Source: Undaria pinnatifida (taxonomy: Eukaryota; Sar; Phaeophyceae; Laminariales; Alariaceae). Taken from it: DNA of 64,000 nt. The stretch lies in the NCBI GenBank assembly GCA_012845835.1, contig JABAKD010000008.1, positions 7,796,775-7,860,774 on the forward strand, written 5' to 3'. A program made the translations under genes and the position numbers. Of the stretch, positions 21,661 through 32,235 are shown piece after piece; the stretch's first letter is position 1, and the number at the start of each line of letters is the position of its first letter. The notes under the pieces were generated by a model. It saw only the letters and a program-made list of their open reading frames with translations, had not been told where the DNA came from and searched no databases.

Positions 21661-21764
21661 TTGCGTCACTCCCATAGGCACTTCCCGGAGGGGAACCTTG
21701 TATGCACGTGTGTCTGTTGTCTGTCTGCTGTGTACCGTTATGGGTCGTGTTTTGGTTTTGGATC

Positions 21765-22290
21765 CTTGATTGCGAGAGCTGTACGTGGCCAATTCCAACA
21801 AACCCGGCGCCTTTATGTGCGCGTGCGTGCTTGCGCTAACTCGTGGAACTTGTTTCGTCGCACGACGCCTCGAGTCGCCATGCCGTCGTGTTTTCGGTGG
21901 CCTGGTGCTGTGCGTTTTGAATGTGGGATTTTATTCATTTTTTTTTTCTCTTCGATCGCACGTGGCCTACTGCATGTACGAGGCAGTCTTGTCTCGTTTT
22001 AACACTCTATCAGTACTAAGCAACCGAGGCCTTCTTTAGCCTTCATTGCAGGGTGCGTACAGGCTTCCACTATCAAATAGTCAGCACGTCTGTCTGCCTG
22101 TTCGCCTGCTCGATTTATTGTCTGTGTCCGCCGCAGTATAATTAATCGCGAGACACGCATACACATTTTTCACAGATGTTGGGCCTAGAGGAGGGGAGGG
22201 CTCATTTCGTCGCAAGCCGTCTCCAGTTCGCCGCAGTTGCCGTCCTGCAGGGTTTTGGTGGGCTTGCTGCTGTGTTTTTGAATGCGGTGG
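21765..22290 (+). repeat. Two more units of the 370-bp repeat family
   Basis: Units near 21,768 (TTGCGAGAGCTGTACGTGGC) and 22,142 (diverged) match the array at 9.9-11.1 kb. They include the ATTGCAGGGTGCGTACAGGCTTCCACT word at 22,043. The spacing is about 374 bp. Confidence 0.7.
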
Positions 22291-22399
22291 GATTTCGGGG
22301 GGGGGTTCGTTTGTTTTCTGCTGTGCCTGCCTGGTATCTGCGTCAACCGCACACGGCCTACTGAATGCGGAGGCACTCTTGCCTCATTTATCAGTCTAC

Positions 22400-23551
22400 T
22401 ACTACAGCGCGGTTGTCTTACATCGGTACGGGTAGGGGGGGGTTGAATAATTACAGAACACTGTACGAAGTAGAAAAGGCTGCGATCGCCACCCTGTATG
22501 TAGCACTGCTTACCTGGTAACAGGTGATCTGGTATTTAAAAAAATCTGCTGGTGTGGTTGGTTTAAGCACACCACCACACGATTTACTGTAGTTTCGCCA
22601 ACCTTAGCACACGAGCCCGTTCTGCCGTGTTGCTCATCGTCACTGACAATCAACCAAGCAGGGATGTCCTAGAGCGTAAAGCCGTAGATCAGCGACGTTA
22701 CGGAGGTGCTATAACGAGCCTCGCACGACATGCACTATAGACTATACGTACGGGTAGGATATCTGTTTATAATGAGGCGCGCGAAGCGCGCAGCGCTAAA
22801 CCTTTTTTTCTTGGTTTTCTAAGGAAGTAAAGCCTCTTCATATCGGATCGCATACGAGGGTAGGGAGCCTTGAACGACTTTCTCTGTTTGTGTGTGTGTT
22901 TGTGTGTATGTTTGTGTAAGTCAACCTTTTTTTCCGACACGTTTGTCCACTGGACTCAACGTACACGCGCGTGATTTCACAGGCATTGCTGGGCTAAGAA
23001 ATATGCGAGTACAGTATGGGTTCCTCCGATGCTGGTTGTGTGTTTTGGTGATCGGAGATGCAGGTCGTCTCAACAGTTCAACCGAAAAAAACGGGCGAAC
23101 TACAGCAGCATTTATCTATGCTGCTACTGTACGAGTACCTATTTTCAGGAGGTTGATCGACGAGACACACGCATAGCCACACTGACCCGACTCTGGTCTC
23201 GTGTGTCGTGCTGCCGTTACTACCGCTGCCACACATTCTGCTTCTGCTGCGCTCCTGCTGCTGATTCTTATGCTGCCGCTGCTACGAGTACAGCACCACT
23301 ACTCGTACGAGTACCGACTTTTTTTTTCTCTGCAAACAGAACGTAAATATCAAACAGCGTAGATGTTCGTCCGCGTTTGTTTGTTCAATTCGCATCTTCA
23401 ACTGTCTACCAAATGACCAGACCTGCATGCCGCCTGTGCTGTTCTTTCGATTGCTGGTCTCCCCTGTGTTTTTCGTATGCACCCAACATCGCAAATTGGA
23501 CTATTGCAGGTATACCGGCAGCGCGCTTCATTATTTACCAACTACTAGTAC
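22400..23551. other. No gene recognised
   Basis: Contains a short GC palindrome (GCGCGCGAAGCGCGCAGCGC near 22,778), a GT-rich run at 22,889-22,916 and triplet CTG words at 23,200-23,285. No supported exon. Confidence 0.5.
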
Positions 23552-23757
23552 TGTGGATACCAGTCTCTATTCCCTAGATTGTACCGCCTCCTTATCACTA
23601 TAATTCTTCAAGATCATCCTGGCTCCTCGAGGCAGACTCTGAGGTGTTCCCTCATCGTTGACCCTCGAGCGTGCGGTTGTGCACATAACCCACGTCGGTG
23701 TGTCTCCACACCTCCATCAGGGAAAGAGAAAATCTGCGAAGGGACTACAGTTCCATA
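23552..23757 (+). repeat. 5' LTR of the gypsy element
   Basis: Begins TGTGGATACC and ends near CCATA. It is highly similar to the 3' LTR (31,329-31,539) and to a solo LTR at 39,703-39,906. It is short for a gypsy LTR. Confidence 0.85.
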
Positions 23758-23759
23758 AT

Positions 23760-23773
23760 TGGCGTCGAGGCAG
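23760..23773 (+). promoter_or_regulatory. Primer binding site candidate
   Basis: TGGCGTCGAGGCAG lies two bases after the 5' LTR. TGG is complementary to the CCA end of a tRNA. The TRIM at 52.3 kb has the closely similar TGGCGTCGTCGGCAG in the same position. Confidence 0.6.
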
Positions 23774-23859
23774 TGAAGCTCGGTCGGTGCTAGCAACCCG
23801 ACCGAAAAGAGCGGGTAAGCTTCATTTAAAAAAACCCGCACGTTTGTCCCGCTTGCCAT

Positions 23860-25056
23860 ATGGCAGACGGGACAGACCCCCCTAGTCCCGGGGACGGTCG
23901 TACGGGCCTAAACACCCTTTCCCCACGTCAGGAGGGAGGTGGCCTTCCCTCACGTCCTGAGGAGGGCAGTCTGGATCAAGACCAGCAGCAAGTAGAAGAA
24001 GAAACCTACTTCAGCCCCCGTGAGCCGTCACCTGGTCAAGACTCATCCGAAGAAGAGCTGAGGCGACACCGCTATGGTCGCCACCGTAGTCGTCGTGGGC
24101 GTCACCACCGCCGGTTGTTCTCCCCCGTAGGGAAAGGAGCAGCTGGAGAAGTCTCGTTTCCTCACCACATGGTCATTAGTTCCCCACAGCAGCAGTCGCT
24201 CGTTAGCGAACGTAACATTGCTCAGTTGAACGAAGTGCTTGATTGGTCGTTGACTGAAGGTCTTACAAGCAACATTGCTGATCTGTTGTCTACATTGACG
24301 GGTAGAGTACAACTAGCTCCGTCTGAATCAAGCAGCCTAAAAATAGGTAGTTCAGTCCCGTCTGTGTCATCTGTTAACACGAGGATGACAATGTACGACC
24401 TTGGTGCTATCTCCAAGTTTTCGGGAAACGAAAACGGCAAAAATAGCATCCTTAATGTCATGTCGCAGTACGAAGCATTCGTCACTGCGTCGTTAAAGTC
24501 ACGTCCCGGCGTCACCGAGGACATGATAGATGACCTTCTTATAACATACTTCATCTTCGTGTTGAACGACGAAGCTATCCAGTTTTATACTCAGCTGATA
24601 GGAGGTCAGGCTCCATGGAGACGTACTGCCGATGGAGATCGGCAACTGTCGGATACAGCGAGCAGCGCAAAACCGACCTCATGGTCGGAAATGAAGACTG
24701 CTTTTGAAGCGTCGTACTTGTCAGCAGACGCTCTAGCACGCTCAGTAAAGCACATAGTCACTCTGACTCAGGGTCCAAATGAGTCAGTCACGTCATACGT
24801 AAACCGTCTCAGAGGCAGTTTTAACAGTTTGAACCGTCAAGTTCAAAAACAACACATACAGCCTGTAGAAGCTTCGCAGATCGCTATTTTTGAGCGTGGG
24901 TTACGCCCAGAAACTTTAGAACTACAACGCATTGGCCAATATTGTAAGTCAATGCAGCAGGCAGTCGATAGGGCCCAGCGTAGTGCTGCGTCCCTAGCAG
25001 CAGTCGATGGCAGTCAGTGCCATGTCATGGTTGACTGTTGCGCGCGGTCATTCTAG
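23860..25056 (+). CDS. Gag-like protein of the gypsy element
   Basis: An open frame of 398 codons from the first ATG after the PBS. The N-terminal third is charged and disordered (Arg/His/Ser-rich, residues about 60-90). The region from about residue 180 (AISKFSGNENGK) to about 375 resembles the retrotransposon gag capsid domain, with a later ESVTSYVNRLR stretch that fits the typical E....Y...F/L pattern. The frame stops at 25,054-25,056, while a +1-type overlapping frame (25,007-25,366) continues with basic residues and scattered Cys/His. A clean CCHC knuckle is not visible, so the nucleocapsid part is lost or diverged. Confidence 0.75.
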   Translation: MADGTDPPSPGDGRTGLNTLSPRQEGGGLPSRPEEGSLDQDQQQVEEETYFSPREPSPGQDSSEEELRRHRYGRHRSRRGRHHRRLFSPVGKGAAGEVSFPHHMVISSPQQQSLVSERNIAQLNEVLDWSLTEGLTSNIADLLSTLTGRVQLAPSESSSLKIGSSVPSVSSVNTRMTMYDLGAISKFSGNENGKNSILNVMSQYEAFVTASLKSRPGVTEDMIDDLLITYFIFVLNDEAIQFYTQLIGGQAPWRRTADGDRQLSDTASSAKPTSWSEMKTAFEASYLSADALARSVKHIVTLTQGPNESVTSYVNRLRGSFNSLNRQVQKQHIQPVEASQIAIFERGLRPETLELQRIGQYCKSMQQAVDRAQRSAASLAAVDGSQCHVMVDCCARSF

Positions 25057-25378
25057 AGCTCAGGTGCGAGCAGTACGTGGCCCTGAGAGGCGTTTTGAAC
25101 GTAAACGCTCACACCTTGGTTTCCGTAAGAACGACGGTTCAGCAGCAGCAGCATCTCACTTGTCCAATTCGAAGATGCTTGCAGCCAAGTCGTGTACGTC
25201 TAGGTTGAACATCACGCGTGATCACTCACCCTGTTCAGTATCAGGGTGCACGGCTAGAGATAAGTCCAGTCGCGCCAGTAATGATTGTTTCAACCACCCC
25301 CTGTTTGGGGAGGCTAACCTAGCCCGGTATCGGGAGAGGAGAGCTCGCTGTCAGAAGTCCACCTGACGGTGCCCAGTT

Positions 25379-26325
25379 GTGGAAGTCGTTCCCGCAATTG
25401 GGAAGCTGTTTAGGGCTTTCCCCCAGATCGATTGTCCATCGGTTTCTGTAAGGTCGGGTAACCCGAGGGACGACATAGGGAAGCACGTGCTTTCCGAGTC
25501 ACACACCCTCGAAGATATGTCCATCTATGATGAGACAAGTAAGGATACTGCAGTCGTAGATCCTTCCCCTGAAAGTAAGCGTGTGCGTTTTGCAGACAGT
25601 GTACCTGGTAGGTCGTTGGTTGACATGTGTCCCGCAGACCCCCATGTAGGCAATACGCAGGCGGATTTTTTATTGCCAGTACCTAGTGAATCTGTGTCCA
25701 GGGATGTACTGGTAGGTAATAAGCAGGTGGATTCTTCGTTGCCAGTAATTGATAAGTCTGTGTCTATGGATGTCAATGAAGACTGCCCCGATCATGAAAG
25801 GAGCAGTACTCATAATAATAAACACCAAGAATGGTACGCCTGTGCTTTATCGCCCCGTACGCGATCGCCGCTTACAATTGCTTTCTCGTCTCATCGCGTC
25901 CATATATGTGGACGTGTTGGAGGCTTCGAGGTGCCTCGTGTCACTGTTGACACGGCAAGCGATGTTCCATGTGTGGCTTTTCTCATTTGTGAAACGCCAC
26001 TCTATCTTGAAAAATGAACCGATACATGCCATCCCACCTGCTGTGGTCACGTTGGAAGCCGCAAAAGGATCAGTGATGGAAATACTAGGGTTGATTCGCT
26101 TTGATTTACAACTGGGGGAAGTCACTCGCCCAGTATAAGCGCTTGTTACTTCGTTACGTCCTGATGATATCCTGTTAGATAACAGCGCCATGTATTTATT
26201 TGGTGCGAAACTTGACTGGAAAAATCAGTGCATCACTTTTCACTCAAGTGAAACAACTATACCCGCTGTCCATCGTGTTGATTCAAGTACCACTGGATCA
26301 TCAATTTCTCCCCAGCAGGAGTAAC
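25379..26325 (+). pseudogene. Gypsy aspartic protease region, frameshifted
   Basis: The frame 25,379-26,017 carries a linker with repeated VGN(T/K)Q.D(F/S).LPV segments. It then has the protease active-site motif VDTASD (Asp at 25,949; family consensus DTG/DSG, here DTA). The frame breaks after about 20 more codons. The later part of the fold appears in other frames, including the DDILL...(Y)LFGAKLDW segment near 26,160-26,225 that matches the usual flap-distal ILG..W region. At least two frameshifts and one stop separate the parts. Confidence 0.75.
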
Positions 26326-26329
26326 CCCT

Positions 26330-27078
26330 GTGTCTGTCGCATCCGTCCATGCTGACTTTGAGGCTATCCCTGTTAGTCTAACATTCTGTTTTTATCTACC
26401 AGTAAGAACTGAGGCATCGGTTGTTGTCTTCACCGATACTAAACCTCCGGTTGATACTGACGTTGTATTAGAACCTCGTACGGTATCTCAATCCGAACTC
26501 TCCGAAAATATTGGAACCAAAAAAATCCAAGCTTTCGAAAGTGTTGTTGTTGCACGTACTGTAGCAACATGGCGTGTAGCGGATGGGTCCGTCTGGTTGC
26601 AAATCGCCAATCCGTCTACGCGCGGTGTCACTATACCCGCACATCTATTATAGCACTTGCTCTCTTGTCAACAGCCAGTGTGACGGATACACCTGAATTA
26701 CGGATAAGTGCGGTAGCCGCATCACCCAAAAATAAGGATGAACTAGCAGTTGCGCGAGAAGCACTAGAGCCTGCCCTTGCTAAAGCATTTGCTGACACTA
26801 CTTTCTCACCCGAACAAGTTTCGGAGGTTATAAACCTATGCGCAAAATACCGCCCAGTTTTTTCGTTGTCAGCGGATGAGTTAGGCTGTTGTAAAATAGC
26901 CGAAGCTACATTCCCGTTACAACCAGGCACTCGTCCGGTTGATCGTGCGCCGTACCGTACCTCACCCCGCCTTCAAGAACAAATCGATGATCAAGTCGAC
27001 AAGTTACTGAAGCAGGGAATAATAGAGGAACGCACAAGTGCTTGGGGTAGTCCTGTTACTATTGTCAGCAAAAGCTGA
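26330..27078 (+). pseudogene. Gypsy pol segment before and into reverse transcriptase
   Basis: Two overlapping frames (26,330-26,653 and 26,569-27,078) form the linker and N-terminal part of the reverse transcriptase. The second includes the typical HxI-like region degenerated to APYRTSPRL and QGIIEERTSAWGSPVTIVSK, which matches the G(I/V)I..S.S.W.SP...V.KK motif. It ends at TGA 27,076-27,078, and the next RT motif continues in another frame. Confidence 0.8.
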
Positions 27079-27098
27079 TACCTGGCCACCACGGTTCT

Positions 27099-28076
27099 GT
27101 GTTGACCACCGTAGTAACACTCTTAATCGTCATATATCTCGTCCGTAAAACATGGCCCATGCCCAACATCGAAACTCATCTCGACTCTGTGGGTGGAGCC
27201 AACTTCATCACAGTAGCCGACGTCCAGAGTGCTTTTCATCAACTTCCTGTCGCTGACGCGGACATCGAATCAACTGCTTTTGTTACACCTAAAGGCGAGT
27301 ACTGCTTTAAACGCATGCCGTTCGGAGTTTGTAACGCACCCAGGTTGTATCAACATATGATGTCGCTCGCTCTTGGTGATACTGGTTCAGCCAATGGTCT
27401 TTTGTGTTACATGAATGATTTAATAGCTTGTTCATCTACGTGGGAAGCACATCTGTTGTTACTCGAACGCATGTTTTCAGCTTTACAAGCAGCTGGTTTG
27501 ACGTTAAAACCGTCCAAGTTACAGTTCAGTTCGAAACAAGTTAAATATTTAGGTCATGTCATATCGGAACATGGTATCACTATTGGTGATGACCGTATAA
27601 AAGCCATTAGTGACTTGCCAGACCCGAAGAATATCCAGAAATTACGTTCTTTATTGGGCACACTCAATTTCGTACGCCGGTTTGTACCAGAATATGCTGA
27701 AGTTACAGCACCTCTGGTCGATTTTACTAAAAAGCAATATAAGCAACGGCGGGAATTTGATAAACACTGGGGAACAACTCAATCTGAAACAATAACCCGT
27801 ATTAAGAAGTTGTTATCTTCCCCACCAATATTACATTTCCCTGATCATTCCAAAGAGTTTATCGTACATGTAGATGCAAGTGAAGCTGGAGTCGGAGCAT
27901 TCTTAGCCCAAAACGCAAACGAAGGATCTGATAAACGAGACCTAGAAATCATTGCCTACTTTAGTGAACGTTTTACAAAAGGACAAAAAACATTATTCAG
28001 CAACGATGAAAGAGTGTTGTGGAGTTGTCCTCGCTCTGCAACATTGGCGTCGGTACTTTTGGGGCAAACATCTTGA
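27099..28076 (+). pseudogene. Gypsy reverse transcriptase and start of RNase H
   Basis: A frame of 325 codons covers RT motifs in order: LDSVGGANFITVADVQSAFH, the FKRMPFGVCNAP motif, the catalytic box, and LKPSKLQFSSKQVKYLGHVI. The catalytic box reads YMND (27,408-27,419) where Y-x-D-D is expected, so one of the metal-binding Asp residues is Asn. RNase H begins with HVDASEAGVGAFLAQ. The frame is then lost near 28,010 and RNase H continues in two other frames. Confidence 0.9.
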
Positions 28077-28405
28077 ATGCGTCACCAACCACGCTGCTCT
28101 CACGCATCTACTCCGGAGTATAATATATGCAAGACACGTCCAACATGTTAACACGATGGGCCATTGCCTTGCAAAGTTTCGATTTTACAGTCGAGCATAA
28201 GCCGGGAAAATTACACGTAGTACCGGACACATTATCCCGACTGTTTGGCGATATACCAGAGGACACAACACAAGGAAATACGTCTCTTTCTGATGTGTTG
28301 CCGTCGCAACCCAGGTTGGCCTCTATCTGTCGTAATGTACCACAAGATGGGCAACCCTATCGCCCACAAACTCCACGTGCGTATGAAGTACCAGGTACAT
28401 TCTAA
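27952..28405 (+). pseudogene. Gypsy RNase H C-terminal part, split over two frames
   Basis: The frame 27,952-28,200 carries ALQHWRRYFWGKHLECVTNH, matching the usual A...WR.YL.G..F.V.TDH with TNH in place of TDH. The frame 28,127-28,405 continues with LTRWAIALQSFDFTVEHKPG and VVPDTLSR, the typical RNase H end. The overlap shows a frameshift at about 28,130-28,200. Confidence 0.85.
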
Positions 28406-28559
28406 TAATCTGAATGAACTCTGTCTAGTCGAGAGTGATCGGGAATTGTTTACGAGTATTGTATAAGTTTTTCCTACATTATACCCGGAGAAGTTAATAG
28501 AAGGGTAGAAATTAGAATTTGGGGCATACTTCAAGTTTTTAGATGACCCCATTCATTCT

Positions 28560-29498
28560 CCCCTACCGCCACGAGAAACACTTCAATCCGCAAGTAACTT
28601 CTTCACAGTTGACGGGGTCCTCTACCGTTCATACCTACCCGGCCATTTGAGAAAGCGCAGTTCTTTCCGAGATCAATTAGTCGTGCCGTCAGCATTTCGC
28701 TCGCTCATAGTGCAAGCATGTCATGACCTTCCAGCGTCTGGTGGTCACCTGGCATTTAAAGCGACGTTTGATAGAGTCCGAGACCGTTACTGGTGGCCTA
28801 CAATGCAAAGTGATATCCCATCCTATTGCATTAGTTGTGATGCCTGCCAACGTCGGAAGACTCCACACCGCTAACTACCGTTATCAACAGGCATGTACCA
28901 GTAGAGCGACCATTTCAACCAGTTGCTATCGATCTTGTGGAATATAAAACAGTTTCACAAGGTTGCAAATATGTTTTGTCAGTAATTGACCATATGAAAC
29001 TCTTTGTTCTTCTCGCAGCAATCCCGAACAAAGAAGCGACTACGATAGTACGTACCCTTGTCGACCGAGTGTTTTCTGTATTCGGAGTACCGGAGTTACT
29101 ACATTCCGATATGGGAAAATAATATGAAAATCAACTTGTTAAAGAGCTGCAAACAGTTTTCGGTTATAAGAAGACTCGTACTAAACCATATAGGCCACAT
29201 GGTAATTCAATTTTAGAGAGAGTGCATGCATAACATGATAGCAATGTACTGTGATGTGGCTCACGACGATTGGGCTCAACTCTTGCCATTCGTTAAAACG
29301 GCACACAATACGGCCTATAATAGTACACTCCAGGAGACACCGCACTATCTCATGTTTGGTCGCATGCCCACGCTCGCCATTGACGTTATCATGCGAATGC
29401 CTCAGGCGGACATACCTGAATCAGCATTACAGTACACTCACAAAATGGTCGAGAATTTGCAGTTTGCATACGAGCTAGAAAGGCAAAATCTTAAGTGA
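28560..29498 (+). pseudogene. Gypsy integrase, broken by stops
   Basis: The frame ending 28,874 carries the zinc-binding module: CHDLPASGGHLAFKATFDRV, then YWWPTM, then CISCDACQ, i.e. the H..H...C..C pattern with the first His in ACHD. The catalytic core follows with the first Asp in VAIDLVEYKT (about 28,930) and the second in LLHSDMGK (about 29,110), with a TAA directly after it at 29,120. The catalytic Glu is in ILERVH (about 29,215), followed by another TAA. The frame 29,226-29,498 holds the core's C-terminal end. The DDE residues are recognisable but no continuous frame exists. Confidence 0.85.
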
Positions 29499-29559
29499 AC
29501 GTGCTGATGCTCAAGCAGCGTCGAATGCAGACTTACGATATCAACAGTTTCAGCGTGGT

Positions 29560-30077
29560 GACTAAGTGTTGGTTCATCAACCGCATAATGCCCAAGATGA
29601 CCCCAACAACAAATTGCTAAGTCCTTGGCGCGGTCCGTACCAAGTTCGCCATCAATTATCGCCGGTCGTCTATCGGGTATCGAAAGACGGTATTCCGCTG
29701 AAACATCAGTACATTTAGGCAGGATGAAACCGTACCATCAACGCAGTGTGCTCGCAGATCCTGATTTCAGTAAAATCAACGAAACGTTTTTGGGAACTAA
29801 ATTACCAATGCCAAATATATATGAGGAAACCTCCCCAATTTACATTGGCCGAAGAACAGTAGAAAGGATTGTTGATCACAAGCGTTCCAGAGGTCGATCA
29901 TCCCCGTTCAATATTCAGTTTCGAGTACGCTTTCGTGGGGAAGGTCCAAATAGCGATGGCTGGTATCACCGTCGCCAAATTCCCCACTGCAGTGAATTTA
30001 TTCGCTCATATTTTGCGAGCATTCAGGACGTCCCTCCTGATCCGCAAACACCAACAACTCCCGCGTCTCCAGTCTAG
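29560..30077 (+). pseudogene. Gypsy integrase C-terminus with chromodomain-like module
   Basis: After a frame break near 29,500, a GPYQV...SPVVYRV stretch matches the GPY/F module at the end of gypsy integrases. The frame 29,625-30,077 then contains RTVERIVDHKRSRG followed by FRVRFRGEGPNSDGWYHRRQ and an IRSYFAS end. This follows the chromodomain layout (VE.I.....G...YLV.W.G....D.WEP...L...LI..Y). In chromoviruses this module directs insertion to particular chromatin. The aromatic positions are partly changed (FRVRF for YLVKW), so methyl-lysine binding is uncertain. Confidence 0.75.
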
Positions 30078-31310
30078 CAAACTGTCGAGGCAGAGCCAAC
30101 GGTACCATCACGTTTGTGCCGCGGTATGAGTTGGATACCGAAGTCGATAATGGGCACGGTAGGTCGTCAACCACCTCTCCGTTATCATATTTTCCTTGTG
30201 TAAGGAAATATGTCAGTTGACACCATCGATGTTCGACGATCGTCGTTGTCAAGCAGATTTTTGCATATACAGACTGATCTCCTGTATAGTCTGCAAGTCC
30301 TTTGATGGTAATCGTTTTAAGTTAGACATGTTGTGTTCCTGCAAATTGTGGTCCGTGTGAGGAAGATCACATTTAGAGTGAATGGGGACGCCCACGAGCT
30401 CCGAATGTAATATCAGCTCACCAAGTTGCTGATGTACAAGATACAGAGATGTCTAATTCCCATCTGGTCGTAGTCATACACCAGATTGTATCATGGTTGT
30501 TGCATAGCAGGTTCTGTCCTTGGTACAGGCTGAACGTGCGGGTGTGGAGATACTAAGTTGTATCTCAGTGCAATGAATAAACGAGGTACGATAAATATTG
30601 TAGAGTAAAAAGCTCCGCAAATCTAAAAGGTGCATGTCTGTCTACAGGCATAATACCCTCAACTCGAACGAGGCTTCTTCAAAGAGTTAACAATTGTTTT
30701 ATCGTTTAGATTGTCATATCTCGACGATAGCACTGAAAGATGTACTATCTTGAGACAAGCTAATTTTTGATAGTCTGTAACACCATGATTTATACCATGG
30801 CAATCCCACCGTGCTACGTAGCAAGGTGGAGGAGCCGGACCTTGTTTATCAGTATGTCAAAATCTTCATGAAGTACCAAGTGTTGGCAGCCTGAGCACAC
30901 TTGAAGGTCTAGTCAATCGTACTACAGGCCACAACTGCACCCAGCGAAGTCGCGCAAGCTGAGGCCTAGCAGTAAACGTGTTCTCCGAAAGTTTTTGTAG
31001 CTAGTTCGTGCTAGCTCTAAACTGTCATTGTCGTTCCCGTAGGAACATGTCCAAGGGTTGTGTCGCGATTTGAAACGTTTCGAAGCTGCGATAACATTGT
31101 ACAGCATGGAAGTCCGTTGAAACTTGAGACGAGTCATATTTACGTGTTTCCTATCGACACGAATATGAAGTCATATTGACCAATCGTTTTACCCGAGTTT
31201 CGGACTTTGCTGCAATAATAGTGATTATCGGCGTATTCCAGGGGACTACAGCACTAGGATCCTGTCATCCCAAGTCGACACCTCTTAGAAGACGCGCACG
31301 TTTGCACGTC
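30078..31310 (+). other. Noncoding 3' region of the gypsy element
   Basis: About 1.2 kb between the end of pol and the polypurine tract, with no coding frame. A long 3' noncoding stretch is compatible with lost coding sequence or untranslated RNA. Confidence 0.6.
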
Positions 31311-31311
31311 T

Positions 31312-31325
31312 GAAAAAGGGGGGGG
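31312..31325 (+). promoter_or_regulatory. Polypurine tract
   Basis: GAAAAAGGGGGGGG lies three bases before the 3' LTR, the normal place for the plus-strand primer of an LTR retrotransposon. Confidence 0.8.
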
Positions 31326-31328
31326 TGA

Positions 31329-31539
31329 TGTGGATACCAGTCCCTATTCCCTAGATTGTACCGCCTCCTTATCACTATAATCCTTCAAGATCATCCTGCT
31401 CCTCGAGGCAGACTCTGAGGTGTTTCCTCATCGTTGACCCTCGAGCGTGCGGTTGTGCACATAGCCCACCTCGGTGTGTCTCCACCCCTCCATCAGAGAA
31501 AGAGAAAACCTGCGAAGGGACTAGACTACAAGTTCCACA
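31329..31539 (+). repeat. 3' LTR of the gypsy element
   Basis: Begins TGTGGATACC and ends CCACA, giving 5-bp inverted ends TGTGG...CCACA. It differs from the 5' LTR by about ten substitutions and a few small indels, including an insertion near the right end. Confidence 0.85.
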
Positions 31540-31745
31540 GCAGTACTATCATATACCAGGTAGGTATTAATCACTACAGTCAGCAGTACTCATACTGCTG
31601 TTGTGATGTGTGATGTTGTGACGTGAAGCGTCGCTTGTGCACACAGCACACAGCGTATCATGGTATACGTACTCAGACTATGTACCAGGTATCTATATCA
31701 CCAATGCTGTGTTCATGCGTGAGCCGTGAAAGTAGCAAAACGCAC

Positions 31746-32000
31746 CTCTTTTCTTCTCACCCCGCGGGCATGCACATCTACCTCTCGCTTCATAGCTAAG
31801 CCCCTCTCCTGTTGCTGCCTTTGATCATTCTCAAGTGCAGAAGGTTCTGCAAAGCTTCCAGAGTTATCCTGAGCTCTTTGCTGCTGCTCCAGGCGCGCGA
31901 CAAGTTGCTTAGAGGGCTTCACCTCAACTCGTGACTTCCAGTCATCCGAATCATCTATGGTAGAATCATGCTGATCTACACGAGACTCGTTAGCGCCCAT
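31746..32000 (-). CDS. First exon of a gene starting MGANESR (possible MIC19/CHCHD-like)
   Basis: An ATG at 32,000 (minus) opens 85 codons that end at a strong splice donor, AAAAGAG|GTGCGT, at 31,745/31,746 in phase 0. The N-terminus MGANESR fits an N-myristoylation signal (Met-Gly...Ser). It is followed by VEVKPSKQLVARLEQQQ and a Gln/Glu/Arg-rich helical segment. This layout (myristoylated start, short hydrophobic-basic motif, coiled coil) resembles MICOS subunits of the CHCHD3/MIC19 type, but their defining C-terminal CHCH cysteines would lie in later exons. The next exons are not found before the gypsy LTR 200 bp away, so the retrotransposon may sit in intron 1 or may have truncated the gene. 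Confidence 0.45.
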
Positions 32001-32235
32001 GATCGAGAGGAAGCGCCGAGTGCACTCTTAAGTAACCTTGTTTGAGGGTGTACCTGGAAACCTGCGAGGCGTTCTTGTTCAATTCTTCAAAATGTAACCG
32101 TAAGCTCTGCGAAAGGTTCCCCGACGCTGGACGATTACGCGCCCGCACAGCGGCATGATGTGCAATGATGACATGTGACGACATCCGATTACCTGGGCGG
32201 TCTCAAGTCTCTATTACCTGGGGGTATTTTTCTGC
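32001..32235. promoter_or_regulatory. Divergent promoter region
   Basis: 235 bp between two head-to-head start codons (MGANESR gene on minus, four-exon gene on plus). I see no clear TATA box. It contains GCCCGCACAGCGG and two TTACCTGGG words. Calling it a shared promoter is an inference from the layout. Confidence 0.4.

Larger units (their letters stand above)
23552..31539 (+). mobile_element. Degenerate Ty3/gypsy chromovirus, full length
   Basis: About 8 kb bounded by direct LTRs of about 206 and 211 bp that begin TGTGG. The internal order is PBS, gag, aspartic protease, reverse transcriptase, RNase H, integrase with zinc-binding module, and a chromodomain-like tail. A 1.2-kb noncoding stretch and a polypurine tract precede the 3' LTR. 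Integrase lies after RNase H, which places it in Ty3/gypsy, and the chromodomain places it among chromoviruses. Pol is broken by several stops and frameshifts, and the LTRs differ at roughly a dozen positions, so it is old and not autonomous. The flanks GTAC and GCAG do not form a target duplication. Confidence 0.9.
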
